Source of the DNA: Planctomycetota bacterium
GTDB lineage: Bacteria > Planctomycetota > Phycisphaerae > Phycisphaerales > UBA5793
NCBI GenBank assembly: GCA_013112555.1
Contig: JABFGK010000002.1
Span: 1,178,001 to 1,242,000 of the forward strand
Length of the DNA stretch: 64,000 nt
Direction of reading: 5' to 3'
Numbering within the stretch: position 1 is the first letter of the stretch; the number at the start of each line of letters is the position of its first letter. Positions 24,692-33,404 of this stretch are shown here, one piece after another. The position numbers and the translations under genes are program-made. The notes under the pieces are model-generated. The model was not told the DNA's origin. It saw only the letters and a program-made list of their open reading frames with translations, and did no database searches.

Positions 24692-27241
24692 ATGATGAAT
24701 GCCTACCGCTCCCTCACGGCCGCGGCACGTCCGACACGGTCGCGGCTCATTGGAATCGTGCTCCCGGCCGGTGTCGTCGTTGTGTGTGCGACTGCAACGA
24801 CAACGGTCTTGGCCCAGGATGGTCCGGCCCCGACTGCCGGCGTTGATCGCGACCCGACCACGGTGGCCACCTTCCGTTTCCGGATCGAGGATTCTGCGAC
24901 CGGTGAGCCGATCCCCGGCCGACTGACGTTTATGGGCCCCGATGCCGGGGATGAGGCCGACCTGTTTGTCAATGACATGGCTGACCCGACCCATCTGGCC
25001 GTTCGCAACAATGTCGTCTACACGATTGCCGGCGAAGGACTGATCACGGTCCCACCCGGTCGGTACACGGTGTACGCATCGCGCGGGATCGAGTGGTCGC
25101 TTGATTCGACCGATGGCGTACTGGATCTGGCAGCCGGGGCCGAGGTCGAATGGACGGCCCAACTCACCCACGAAGTCGATACGTCCGGCTGGGTCAGCGG
25201 TGACTTTCACCTGCACACCCTCACGCACTCCGGCCACGGCGATGCGAACATGAATGAACGCATCATCAGTATCGTCGGCGAGGGCGTCGAGTTTGCGGTG
25301 GCCACCGATCACAACCACCATACCGATTATCATCCGACGATGATTGAGGTCGGGGCGACGGAACTTCTTACAGCCGTCACCGGCAATGAGGTGTCAACGT
25401 CAATCGGCCACATCAATGCCTTCCCGCTCGACCCGCATAGCCATCCGGTGAATCACCGATTGACCGATGCCAACGAGTTGTTCAAGCTGATTCGGCAGCA
25501 GACCAATGAGTTCGGCATCGTGCCGGTGATCCAGTTGAACCATCCGCGCTGGAGTGGCATCGATTACTTTGCCAAGACCGGATTGGATCCTGTGGGGGCG
25601 ATGCAGTGGCAGGACAATTACAGCCCGGACTTCGACAGCCTCGAAGTGATGAACGAGAACGAAGGGTGGGGGATGTTCGAGGCGGGTGTCGATGGCGTTG
25701 AAACGAGTGCCAACGAACACTCCGTCCTTCAGGACTGGTACAACCTGCTGAACCGTGGGTACCGCTACACGGCCGTCGGCAACTCCGACAGTCACACGGT
25801 GCATTACGATATGGCCGGCTACCCGCGCAACTTCGTGATGTATGGGGCCGACGACACGACGCCCGGCACCATCAAGCCCGCACTGGTGGCCCAGGCCGTC
25901 CGGGCGCATCAATCCGTGGCGACCACCGGTCCGTTTCTGCAGTACACAGTGAACGGTCACCTACCGGGCACCGATGTGATTGCCGGCCGGGACGGCATCA
26001 TCGATGTCCAGATTGACGTGCAGGCTGCCTCCTGGGTGCCGTGCGATCGGGTGCGTGTCATTGTTAACGGCGACGAAGCCGCGCTGTTTACGATGGGCGA
26101 CACCGAGCCGCGCTCGGTCCAGCGTTTTGATTCGACCATCCGACTGTCGATCGAGCATGATGCCTGGATCACCGTCATTGCTGATTCAATGACGCAGACG
26201 CTGAGCCCGGTGGTCGGCCCGCAAGGCAGACCGGTGTATCCGATGGCCGTTGCCAACCCGATGTGGATCGATGCCGAGGGTGACGGCGAATGGATTTCGC
26301 CGTGGGACCGTGCTGCGGCGCTGGTGGCTGACGCAACGATCCTTGATCAGGTTCAGCCGACCAATCGAAGCGATGCGATCCTGACGATTTTGGCAGCAGC
26401 CGAGGCTGGTTCGCCATTGGCCCCGGACCTGGTTCGTGCCGGGCTGGCAGCAGCCGACCAACGTCGAATCCGGTTGGCAGCAGCACGTGCAGCCGAGTCG
26501 CTGGCGGATGCAGCACTGGCCGACGATCTGGGGGCCCTGTGGGATCAGCATGAGCAACTGGATGGCTATCTGAACGTCGCACTGTTGCGGGCGCTGGGTG
26601 CCTGTGAGCCGGCGACTGCGTTCGGTGATCGGTTGACTGCCTGGATGCTGACGGATTCGGGGCTGGAGTCAGTCCGACAGTTTCAATCCGAGATCGCCCC
26701 GATGATGCCGGGGATCCCCGCCCGTGACTGGATGGTGCTGGGCTACTTTGCCAACCCGGTATCGACGACGATTCTGACGAGCGATTACGGCCCGGAGGGT
26801 GAGTACGAGCGATGGAAAGCCGGGAAGCCGATTGCGCCGGCTCACCCGTATCAGAACAAGATCAATAAGCCGATCCAATGGGAGCCCTTGCGGGCCGATG
26901 GGGCCGGCGGGTATCTGAACCTGCAGCAGATCGACCCGAACGAGGCCATGTACGAGCGCTCCATTGCGTATGCGCGCGTCTGGGTGAATGTGCCGAAGGA
27001 AATGTCGGTGCCAATTGCATTCGGGACCGACGACGGCAGCCAGGTGTTTGTGAATGGGACGAAGATTCACGAGGACACGACGCAGCACGGTGCCTCACCG
27101 TTGGACTTTATTCAGATTGTGCCGTTGAACGCCGGCTGGAATCACGTGCTGTTCAAAGTGGAGAATGGTGGGGGTGGGTACGGGATGTATTTCCGTGCCC
27201 TGTCGAATGATGTGGAATACTCGGCAGAGGCGCCGATGTGA
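24692..27241 (+). CDS. CehA/McbA-type PHP-fold metallohydrolase, exported
   Basis: About 849 aa. A signal helix (LIGIVLPAGVVVVCATATTTV, ending LAQ) precedes a small beta domain (FRFRIEDSATGEPIPGRLTF). The PHP metal site appears as DFHLHTLTHSGHGD, EFAVATDHNHHTDYHP, TAVTGNEVSTSIGHINAF and GNSDSH, the CehA/McbA arrangement. A helical middle section (about 560-690) and a C-terminal jelly-roll-like domain (YARVWVNVPKEMSVPIAFGT, VFVNGTKIHED, GWNHVLFKVENGGG) follow. Probably hydrolyses a phosphoester or related bond outside the cytoplasm. The start is unclear: ATGs at 24671, 24692 and 24695 are possible. The first codons after the start read through a REP-B-like sequence (24707-24734), so the signal's basic region appears repeat-derived. 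Confidence 0.8.
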   Translation: MMNAYRSLTAAARPTRSRLIGIVLPAGVVVVCATATTTVLAQDGPAPTAGVDRDPTTVATFRFRIEDSATGEPIPGRLTFMGPDAGDEADLFVNDMADPTHLAVRNNVVYTIAGEGLITVPPGRYTVYASRGIEWSLDSTDGVLDLAAGAEVEWTAQLTHEVDTSGWVSGDFHLHTLTHSGHGDANMNERIISIVGEGVEFAVATDHNHHTDYHPTMIEVGATELLTAVTGNEVSTSIGHINAFPLDPHSHPVNHRLTDANELFKLIRQQTNEFGIVPVIQLNHPRWSGIDYFAKTGLDPVGAMQWQDNYSPDFDSLEVMNENEGWGMFEAGVDGVETSANEHSVLQDWYNLLNRGYRYTAVGNSDSHTVHYDMAGYPRNFVMYGADDTTPGTIKPALVAQAVRAHQSVATTGPFLQYTVNGHLPGTDVIAGRDGIIDVQIDVQAASWVPCDRVRVIVNGDEAALFTMGDTEPRSVQRFDSTIRLSIEHDAWITVIADSMTQTLSPVVGPQGRPVYPMAVANPMWIDAEGDGEWISPWDRAAALVADATILDQVQPTNRSDAILTILAAAEAGSPLAPDLVRAGLAAADQRRIRLAAARAAESLADAALADDLGALWDQHEQLDGYLNVALLRALGACEPATAFGDRLTAWMLTDSGLESVRQFQSEIAPMMPGIPARDWMVLGYFANPVSTTILTSDYGPEGEYERWKAGKPIAPAHPYQNKINKPIQWEPLRADGAGGYLNLQQIDPNEAMYERSIAYARVWVNVPKEMSVPIAFGTDDGSQVFVNGTKIHEDTTQHGASPLDFIQIVPLNAGWNHVLFKVENGGGGYGMYFRALSNDVEYSAEAPM
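24707..24734 (+). repeat. REP-B-like sequence inside the 5' end of the PHP hydrolase gene
   Basis: CGCTCCCTCACGGCCGCGGC followed by ACGTCCGA differs from the intergenic REP-B at about 3 of 28 positions, and a second half-copy (CACGGTCGCGGCTC) follows at once. In frame it encodes RSLTAAARPTRSR. Confidence 0.65.
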
Positions 27242-27247
27242 GATACT

Positions 27248-27270
27248 GATCGACAAGCCGGGCATGTGAG
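27248..27270 (-). repeat. REP-B repeat, inverted copy
   Basis: GATCGACAAGCCGGGCATGT followed by GAG resembles the inverted copy at 24562 and lies just past the PHP hydrolase stop. Confidence 0.65.
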
Positions 27271-27296
27271 TCAGTAAGTAAATGGGTGTGGAATCG

Positions 27297-27327
27297 GCCC
27301 GCTCCCTCACGGTCGCGGCTCGTCGGA
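27297..27327 (+). repeat. REP-B repeat, direct copy
   Basis: Identical over 31 bp to the copy at 24638-24668. Each direct copy has an inverted partner 27-54 bp upstream and a gene start shortly downstream. Confidence 0.85.
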
Positions 27328-27358
27328 AACGAGAGAGCCATACAAGAAGGTGAGATCC

Positions 27359-28756
27359 ATGGTAACTGATGACACGGCTTCAGCCTCTCCGCTCGGCCCC
27401 AAGCCGGGGTTCGTGACGACCCGTTTGAGCATCATGATGTTTCTCCAGTTCTTTGTCTGGGGGGCATGGTATGTGACGGTCGGCAACTACATGGGTGCAC
27501 ACGGTATGGCAGACCATATCTACCTGGCTTATATTGTGGGTCCTATCGCAGCCATTGTTTCTCCGTTCTTTCTGGGCATGATTGCTGATCGCTTTTTTGC
27601 GACAGAACGTGTCCTCGGCATCCTGCACATTCTCGGTGGCTTGTTTATGTTCCTGGCGCCCGTTGTGGCAACGAGATCAGATGATCCACGCCTTTTTATT
27701 GCCGTGTTACTGCTGCATATGCTGTGTTATATGCCCACACTGGGGTTGACGAACACCGAAGCATTCCATCACATCACGAATCAGGAACGGCAGTTTCCGG
27801 TCATTCGCGTCTTCGGCACCATTGGTTGGATTGCGGCCAACTGGGTTGTCAGCAAGTGGCTGCATGCCGACAAGGAGGCTGTTCAGTTTTTCGTGACCGG
27901 CGGTGCCGGCCTGGCGCTCGGGCTGTTTAGTTTTGTTCTGCCCCATACGCCGCCACCAGGAGTCGGCAAGCAGGTCAAGTTCACGGAAATCATCGGCCTC
28001 GACGCACTGCGTAAGTTGTCCAGCGTGTCGTTCTATGTCTTCCTGGTCAGTTCGTTCCTTATTTGCATCCCGCTCGCGGCGTACTACTCGTACGCCCCGG
28101 TCTTCGCTGATAATGTGGGGATGCAGGATGTGGCCTTCAACATGTCATTCGGCCAGATTGCCGAGATTGTGTTTATGTTGGCCATGCCGCTCTTCTTCAT
28201 GTTCCTCGGGGTGAAGTGGATGCTGCTGATCGGCATGTTGGCCTGGGTAGTGCGGTACGGCTTGTTCAGTGCCGCCGCGACCGATGGCATAATCTGGATG
28301 GTGCTTGGCGGCATTTTGTTGCATGGAATCTGCTACGACTTCTTCTTCGTGACCGGCTTCATCTACACGGACAAGAAGTCCACCCCGGAAATCCGTGGGC
28401 AGGCTCAGGGACTGCTTGTACTCGTGACGCAAGGGCTTGGGTTAGGTCTTGGTGCATTCCTTATCGGCAAGCTCGTGAATTACTCCAAATCGAGTGAGTA
28501 CGACACCCTCACTGAACAGGCCGGTCAGTTCCGAGATGAATACGCGCAATTGACGGAGCAAGCGGGCGGCCAAGTGACGGAACAGGCACAATCACTCTGG
28601 AACCAGGCCACCGATGCCCTGCTCTCTACGTATGATTGGCGCATGATCTGGCTCATCCCCTGCGTCATGGCGGCCGCCGTGATGATCGGCTTCTTCCTGT
28701 TCTTCAGAGATGACACGAAGAAGAACCCGGCGGATTCGGCAGACGCGGCCGCCTGA
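27359..28756 (+). CDS. MFS transporter, nucleoside:H+ symporter-like
   Basis: 465 aa from ATG 27359 (AAGGTGAG upstream); a GTG nine bases earlier is the alternative. Twelve hydrophobic segments can be drawn, the first being LSIMMFLQFFVWGAWYVTVG, a pattern typical of NupG/XapB-like nucleoside symporters, with GMIADRFFATERVLGILHIL in the first cytosolic loop and FPVIRVFGTIGWIAANWVV in the middle. An amphipathic, Gln/Glu-rich stretch (about 400-435: DTLTEQAGQFRDEYAQLTEQ) lies before the last helix, an oddity for this family. It follows the oxidoreductase and PHP hydrolase on the same strand with ~115-135-bp gaps that hold REP-B repeats. Confidence 0.85.
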   Translation: MVTDDTASASPLGPKPGFVTTRLSIMMFLQFFVWGAWYVTVGNYMGAHGMADHIYLAYIVGPIAAIVSPFFLGMIADRFFATERVLGILHILGGLFMFLAPVVATRSDDPRLFIAVLLLHMLCYMPTLGLTNTEAFHHITNQERQFPVIRVFGTIGWIAANWVVSKWLHADKEAVQFFVTGGAGLALGLFSFVLPHTPPPGVGKQVKFTEIIGLDALRKLSSVSFYVFLVSSFLICIPLAAYYSYAPVFADNVGMQDVAFNMSFGQIAEIVFMLAMPLFFMFLGVKWMLLIGMLAWVVRYGLFSAAATDGIIWMVLGGILLHGICYDFFFVTGFIYTDKKSTPEIRGQAQGLLVLVTQGLGLGLGAFLIGKLVNYSKSSEYDTLTEQAGQFRDEYAQLTEQAGGQVTEQAQSLWNQATDALLSTYDWRMIWLIPCVMAAAVMIGFFLFFRDDTKKNPADSADAAA

Positions 28757-28761
28757 CCACT

Positions 28762-28786
28762 GGATCCCGGCCTGCGCCGGGATGAC
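28762..28786. repeat. REP-A palindromic repeat
   Basis: GGATCCCGGCCTGCGCCGGG followed by ATGAC, six bases past the MFS stop codon; may serve as its 3' hairpin. Confidence 0.8.
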
Positions 28787-28810
28787 GGAAGGGGGGATAA
28801 GGCCTTCATG

Positions 28811-29302
28811 ATTAGCCCTCGGTGACTACGAGGATTATGCATGAAGGCGGCATTGATTCCTGGCTGTATGATCTGTGTTGTCAGTGAATTGAGCGGTTGC
28901 CGAGGTGCGCCCAGTCCGCTTTCCCCAGCCACGACGTGGCACAGGAAAGTAGCCGCGGGTGGAGTGAGGAGATGCGCCACGCATCGACGAGCGCAACCCG
29001 CGGTAGATGGTACAGAAGACGAAAAAGCCCCGACAGGGGCGCAGGAAAGTGAGAGTCAAATGAGAGGCCACATCCTTCGCCCCCTTTCGGGGGCTTGGAT
29101 GCTCGTGCCAACTCTCTCCCTGGGGCGGCGTTCGCCGCGCTGGCGCTTGGCTCACTTGCCCCAGGCTACTTCCCAGACTCCACTTCGTGGCTGAGCAGAG
29201 ACCCAGGTACATCAGGTTCGCTGTCAGTGTGTCTTCGTTGTCCCACGCAGAGCGCAAATCGCTTGCATTATGCATAATCCTCGAATACACCCGGGGGCTA
29301 AT
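28811..29302. mobile_element. 492-bp fold-back (MITE-like) element with imperfect terminal inverted repeats
   Basis: The left end (28811-28842, starting ATTAGCCC and ending CGAGGATTATGCAT) and the right end (29270-29302) are inverted copies over about 33 bp with roughly 27 matches. Inside, further inverted blocks match: CAGCCACGACGTGG near 28924 against CCACTTCGTGGCTG near 29181, and GGAAAGTAGCC near 28946 against GGCTACTTCC near 29164. Each arm holds its own hairpin (GCCCCGACAGGGGC; GCCCCCTTTCGGGGGC). No coding sequence is credible and no target-site duplication is obvious. It may be a non-autonomous transposable element or a structured RNA. Confidence 0.6.
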
Positions 29303-29324
29303 GGGAATGGGAATGATGGAAGAT

Positions 29325-29444
29325 GGATTCCCGCGTGCGCGGGAATGACGGAAGGAGGAGGATGGATCCCGGCCTGCGCCGGGATGACGGAGGGGAAGGG
29401 AAGGGGAAGGGGAGAAGATGGATTCCCGCGTTCGCGGGAATGAC
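29325..29444. repeat. cluster of three REP-A palindromes
   Basis: Copies at 29325-29349 (GGATTCCCGCGTGCGCGGGA), 29364-29388 (GGATCCCGGCCTGCGCCGGG) and 29420-29444 (GGATTCCCGCGTTCGCGGGA), each followed by ATGAC, all in one orientation and separated by purine-rich GGAAGG-type spacers. Stem sequences differ while pairing is kept. Confidence 0.85.
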
Positions 29445-29567
29445 GGAGAAGGTGAATGTCAATATTGGGGACAGTTCCGGGTATCACTCTGCAACCTGTT
29501 GGTCTGGATGACAGTGTACAATGTGCAAGACGGCCCCTGACGGGCCGCCCTGATCGGAGCACGACCC

Positions 29568-32093
29568 ATGTCCAGACGGATTCTGTTGGGAGATGAAGCA
29601 CTCGCACTGGCGGCAGTCCATGCCGGGGCCTCATCGGCCCTGTCATACCCAGGGGCGCCGGCAACCGAGATTCAAGAGGCCTTCCGGGCATTCCATCGAC
29701 ATCAATGGCCGGATCAGCAGCAGCACAGCGGGCCGACCGGGGCCGGACTGGCCTGGTCCACCAATGAGAAGTCCGCCTATGCCACGGCACTGGGCCACAG
29801 TTATGCCGGCCGGCGGGTGCTCGTCTCCATGAACCACCTCGGGCTGAACACGGCCATGGGGCCGTTCATGGCCTCGGCACTCACCGGTGCCAACGGGGGG
29901 CTGGTCGTAGCGGTAGCGGACGATCCCGGCATGCATGCGAGCCAGAGCGGGCAGGACAGCCGGTTCCTGGCCGACTTTGCCCAGATCCCCTGCCTCGAAC
30001 CCTGGGATCAGCAGGCAGTCTACGACTGGACACGCCAGGCATTTGACTGCTCAGAGCAACTCCAGTTGCCGGTTATCATCCGGCTCGTGACGCGCCTGTG
30101 CCACAGCCGATCGGCCGTCGAAACCCGGCCGGCCGTGGCCGAACTCGTCGAGCGCGCCCCGGTGAGCGATTGGCGCGACTGGACGCTCGTTCCCTCGACC
30201 ATCAAACCCGGCTACGAACGCCTGACTGCCAAGCAGGAACGGCTTGTCAAACGGCTGTCCGATGGGCCGTTCTACGTGTTTGATGAAGAAGGCGATCGAA
30301 CGTTCGGCGTGATTGCCTGCGGCACGGCCCGCAACTATGTATACGAAGCATTCGAACGCTACGGCATCCGCCACCCGGTGCTGGCCGTCGGTGCCTACAC
30401 GATTCCCGACCAGTTCATTCATCGGATGTTCAAGTTGTGTGATCGGGTCCTTGTGGTGGAAAACGGCATGCCGTTTATCGAGCGGAAGCTCCATGCTGCT
30501 GCACTGACCGATCGCGAGACCCTCATCGGCCGCATGACCGGGCATCTGCCGGCTGTTGGGGAACTGGCACCCGGTGTGGTGGCCATCGCCCTGGAGGCCG
30601 ATGTGAAGCCGCCGGCCTGGCCGTTTGATCAGCGGGCACAGAAGCCGACGGCCGCCCGCCCGCCGAGTGTGTGCGAAGGGTGTGCCCATGTGGAGGTGAT
30701 CGATGCCATCACGCAAGTGATGGCCGGCGATCGTGAGGGGCGCGTATTCGGCGATGTCGGGTGCTACACGATGGCTGAGACCCCGCCGTATGAAGCAATC
30801 GAGACGTGCGTTGAAACCGGCGCAAGCATTGCGATGGCTGTCGGGGCGAGTCTGGCAGGGATCACACCGGCCATTGCCGTGATTGGTGACGCTGCCTTCA
30901 CGCACAGCGGGCTGGCCGGGTTGCGCGATGCGGTCCGGATGAACGCGAACCTCGTTGTCATGATTTCGGACAATCGGCCGGTGCTGCATGACCGAGACAG
31001 TTCATCGCTGGCATCCGGTTCACGCTTGTATCAACTGGCCCAAGGCTGCGGGGTCGATGTGTCCCATATCCATGTGATTGGCAACGGTGTGCCCGGCCAC
31101 GGCCACCTCGTTGATGCGCTCCAGGGGGAACTCGAGTATGACGGGCCGTCGGTCATCATTTGCCAGCACCCGTGCCACCATCCGACGGATGCAGAGGACG
31201 ACTTCAATCGCACGATGATCGAATGTGCCTCCATCCTCGATGAGGGCGAGGAGCCGGTGGCCGATGCACCGGACCTGACGCGCGAGATCGTGGTGGCCGG
31301 TGTTGGTGGGCAGGGGGTCCGACGTATCAGTGAGGCGATCTGTCAGACCGCAGCCCGGGCCGGGTTAGCCGTCAAGCAGGCAGAGACGCACGGCACGAGC
31401 CAGGATGGTGAATCCCGGATCTCGCATGTTCGCTATCGACCGAGTCATGTGCACAGCGATCTGGTGCAACAGGGGACGGCCGACCTCGTGTTGGCGATCG
31501 AGCCGCTCGAAGCGCTGCGCTGGATCGGCTATCTCGGGCCGAAGGGGCATCTTATTACAAGTGTGAGACCGGTTCTTAATATCCCGGCTTACCCGTATCT
31601 TGAGATTATCCTGCAACGGCTGCGCGAGGTGCCGGGGCACACGCTGCTCGATGCTGAACGGTTGGCCCACGAGGCCGGCTCGCGTCGGCTCGCGAACCTG
31701 GTGATGCTCGGGGCAGCCAGCGCGTTGCTGGGATTTGATGACGATGCCTGGACCAAGACCATCGGTCTCCTGTGGGGCAGCGTCGGGGCTGAGACCGGCA
31801 ACGATGTGGGGGCCATGGCCCGCACGGCGTTTGAATATGGCCAGAATGCTGCAGCCTTCTACCGTGCCCTGCTTGATGCCCGCATTGAAATGCATGATGC
31901 GCTCGTGGTGGCCAGCAATGTGAAGCCGTGCAAGGACGCAGCATCGTTTGCGCCTGCCTGGGGTAAGAAACTGCGCAGTTTGACGGAGCGGGAAGTGTTG
32001 ATTCATCTGGATGAAGCAACGGAACTGCAGCCGGCCGACCCGAGTGAGATTGCGTTCCCGAAGTCCAAGCATCGGGCGCCTCAAAATAAGTGA
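29568..32093 (+). CDS. fused indolepyruvate:ferredoxin oxidoreductase (IorA-IorB), no ferredoxin domain
   Basis: 841 aa. IorAB oxidatively decarboxylates aryl pyruvates from aromatic amino-acid breakdown, passing electrons to ferredoxin. The IorA part (about 1-560) begins LLGDEALALAAVHAGASSAL, then SYPGAPATEI, LVSMNHLGLNTAMGPF, and the TPP site (SVCEGCAHVEVIDAI, GDVGCYTM, VIGDAAFTHSGLAG). The IorB-like gamma part (about 570-760) starts IVVAGVGGQGVRRISEAI and contains KQAETHGTSQDGESRISHVR. In typical IorA, two 4Fe-4S clusters sit at the C-terminus; here that segment is missing and the chain goes straight to IorB. Electron exit therefore needs an external partner. A gene for phosphoglycerate mutase follows 12 bp later. 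Confidence 0.88.
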   Translation: MSRRILLGDEALALAAVHAGASSALSYPGAPATEIQEAFRAFHRHQWPDQQQHSGPTGAGLAWSTNEKSAYATALGHSYAGRRVLVSMNHLGLNTAMGPFMASALTGANGGLVVAVADDPGMHASQSGQDSRFLADFAQIPCLEPWDQQAVYDWTRQAFDCSEQLQLPVIIRLVTRLCHSRSAVETRPAVAELVERAPVSDWRDWTLVPSTIKPGYERLTAKQERLVKRLSDGPFYVFDEEGDRTFGVIACGTARNYVYEAFERYGIRHPVLAVGAYTIPDQFIHRMFKLCDRVLVVENGMPFIERKLHAAALTDRETLIGRMTGHLPAVGELAPGVVAIALEADVKPPAWPFDQRAQKPTAARPPSVCEGCAHVEVIDAITQVMAGDREGRVFGDVGCYTMAETPPYEAIETCVETGASIAMAVGASLAGITPAIAVIGDAAFTHSGLAGLRDAVRMNANLVVMISDNRPVLHDRDSSSLASGSRLYQLAQGCGVDVSHIHVIGNGVPGHGHLVDALQGELEYDGPSVIICQHPCHHPTDAEDDFNRTMIECASILDEGEEPVADAPDLTREIVVAGVGGQGVRRISEAICQTAARAGLAVKQAETHGTSQDGESRISHVRYRPSHVHSDLVQQGTADLVLAIEPLEALRWIGYLGPKGHLITSVRPVLNIPAYPYLEIILQRLREVPGHTLLDAERLAHEAGSRRLANLVMLGAASALLGFDDDAWTKTIGLLWGSVGAETGNDVGAMARTAFEYGQNAAAFYRALLDARIEMHDALVVASNVKPCKDAASFAPAWGKKLRSLTEREVLIHLDEATELQPADPSEIAFPKSKHRAPQNK

Positions 32094-32105
32094 GCGAGTC
32101 TGACC

Positions 32106-33347
32106 GTGAAATACGTTCTGATTCTGCCTGATGGTGCTGCTGACGACCCGTTGCCGTCCCTCGACGGCAAGACACCGTTGGCTGCAGCCGCAACGCCGAA
32201 TATGGATCTGGTTGCAGCACACGGTGTGCAGGGCCTGGCACAGACCGTGCCGGCGGGCTTTATACCCGGTACCGATGTGGCTACGCTGTCGCTGTTCAGT
32301 TACGACCCGGCCGGGTATTACACCGGCAGGGCACCGCTTGAGGCAGCAGCACAGGGCCTGACGGCTGCCTCTGACGAGTTAATCTTCCGGTGCAACTTCG
32401 TGACCATTGATGACAATGGGTGCCTGGCTGATTTCACGGCCGACCACATTACCCAGCCGCATGCCGACCGGCTGATTGCCGATCTTAATACGGTGTTTGC
32501 CGATGCCGGGTGTGTGTTTCATGCAGGAGTGTCATATCGCAACCTGATGATGGCACAAGAAGCAGCACGGTTTGAGGGGCTTGTCTGCCAGGCGCCGCAC
32601 GACATTCCCGGCCTGGCAGTGGCCGACTATCCCCCGCACGGCTGTTGTCAGCCGGGACTCGACTGGCTGAAGATGCTGATGCAGCGCGCCGCAGATGACG
32701 TGCTGGCCGATCATCCGGTTAATACGGAGCGGATTGCCAACGGGCAGGGGCCTGCCACGAATATCTGGCTCTGGGGTCAGGGCCGGCCGACCGTTCTTGA
32801 GCCCTTTGCGGATCGCTTCAACGGGGTGCGCGGCGTGGTGATTACCGGTGTCGATATTATTCGCGGGATCGCCCGATGCATGGGAATGGAGTTGATCGAA
32901 GTTCCCGGTGCGACGGGCTATCTCGATACGGATTATGCAGCCAAGGGCGCTGCCGGCGTTCGGGCGCTGGATGACTATGACATGGTAGTGGTTCACATTG
33001 AAGCGCCGGACGAGGCGGGACATGAAGGTAATGCGGCAGCCAAGGTGAAGGCGATTGAGGAAGTGGATTGCCATATTGTCGGGCCGATGTTGGAGGCTGT
33101 GCAACAGTTCAAGGAATGGCGTATTATGGTTGCGCCGGATCATCCGACACCATGCACCACGAAAGCGCACTCATCGGTGCCGCCGCCGTTTTGTTACACG
33201 GGTTCGGACATTCTAGCGGATACAGCACAGCACAGCGGGTTGCCGTTTTGTGAGCAATCAGCACAGCAGACCGGTGTGATGGTTGACCCGGGTTCGGCGT
33301 TGATGGGACGATTCATAGTAGGTCAGGACGAGTATCACGAGTCCTGA
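32106..33347 (+). CDS. apgM: cofactor-independent phosphoglycerate mutase (archaeal-type ApgM)
   Basis: 413 aa from a GTG at 32106, 12 bp after the IorAB stop, so translation is probably coupled. Alkaline-phosphatase superfamily enzyme interconverting 2- and 3-phosphoglycerate. Visible: MKYVLILPDGAADDPLPSLD at the N-terminus with the metal Asp, TPNMDLVA, PGTDVATLSLFSYDP containing the nucleophile region (PGTDVA), GYYTGRAPLEAAAQG, GVDIIRGIARCMGM, VVVHIEAPDEAGHEGN (metal ligands) and MVAPDHPTPCTTKAHS. Some relatives were proposed as homoserine kinases; the sequence does not decide, and no threonine genes are near. Confidence 0.9.
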   Translation: MKYVLILPDGAADDPLPSLDGKTPLAAAATPNMDLVAAHGVQGLAQTVPAGFIPGTDVATLSLFSYDPAGYYTGRAPLEAAAQGLTAASDELIFRCNFVTIDDNGCLADFTADHITQPHADRLIADLNTVFADAGCVFHAGVSYRNLMMAQEAARFEGLVCQAPHDIPGLAVADYPPHGCCQPGLDWLKMLMQRAADDVLADHPVNTERIANGQGPATNIWLWGQGRPTVLEPFADRFNGVRGVVITGVDIIRGIARCMGMELIEVPGATGYLDTDYAAKGAAGVRALDDYDMVVVHIEAPDEAGHEGNAAAKVKAIEEVDCHIVGPMLEAVQQFKEWRIMVAPDHPTPCTTKAHSSVPPPFCYTGSDILADTAQHSGLPFCEQSAQQTGVMVDPGSALMGRFIVGQDEYHES

Positions 33348-33404
33348 CGGCTATCTGGTGCCGGGTCTTTTGCCCTATCGAGCGGCGTTGACCCGGCCTA
33401 CATA

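Noticed and set aside
23393-25333. 646-codon minus-strand frame
   Set aside because: Antisense to the Gfo/Idh/MocA and PHP-hydrolase genes; no recognisable motif, and both plus-strand genes are clear.
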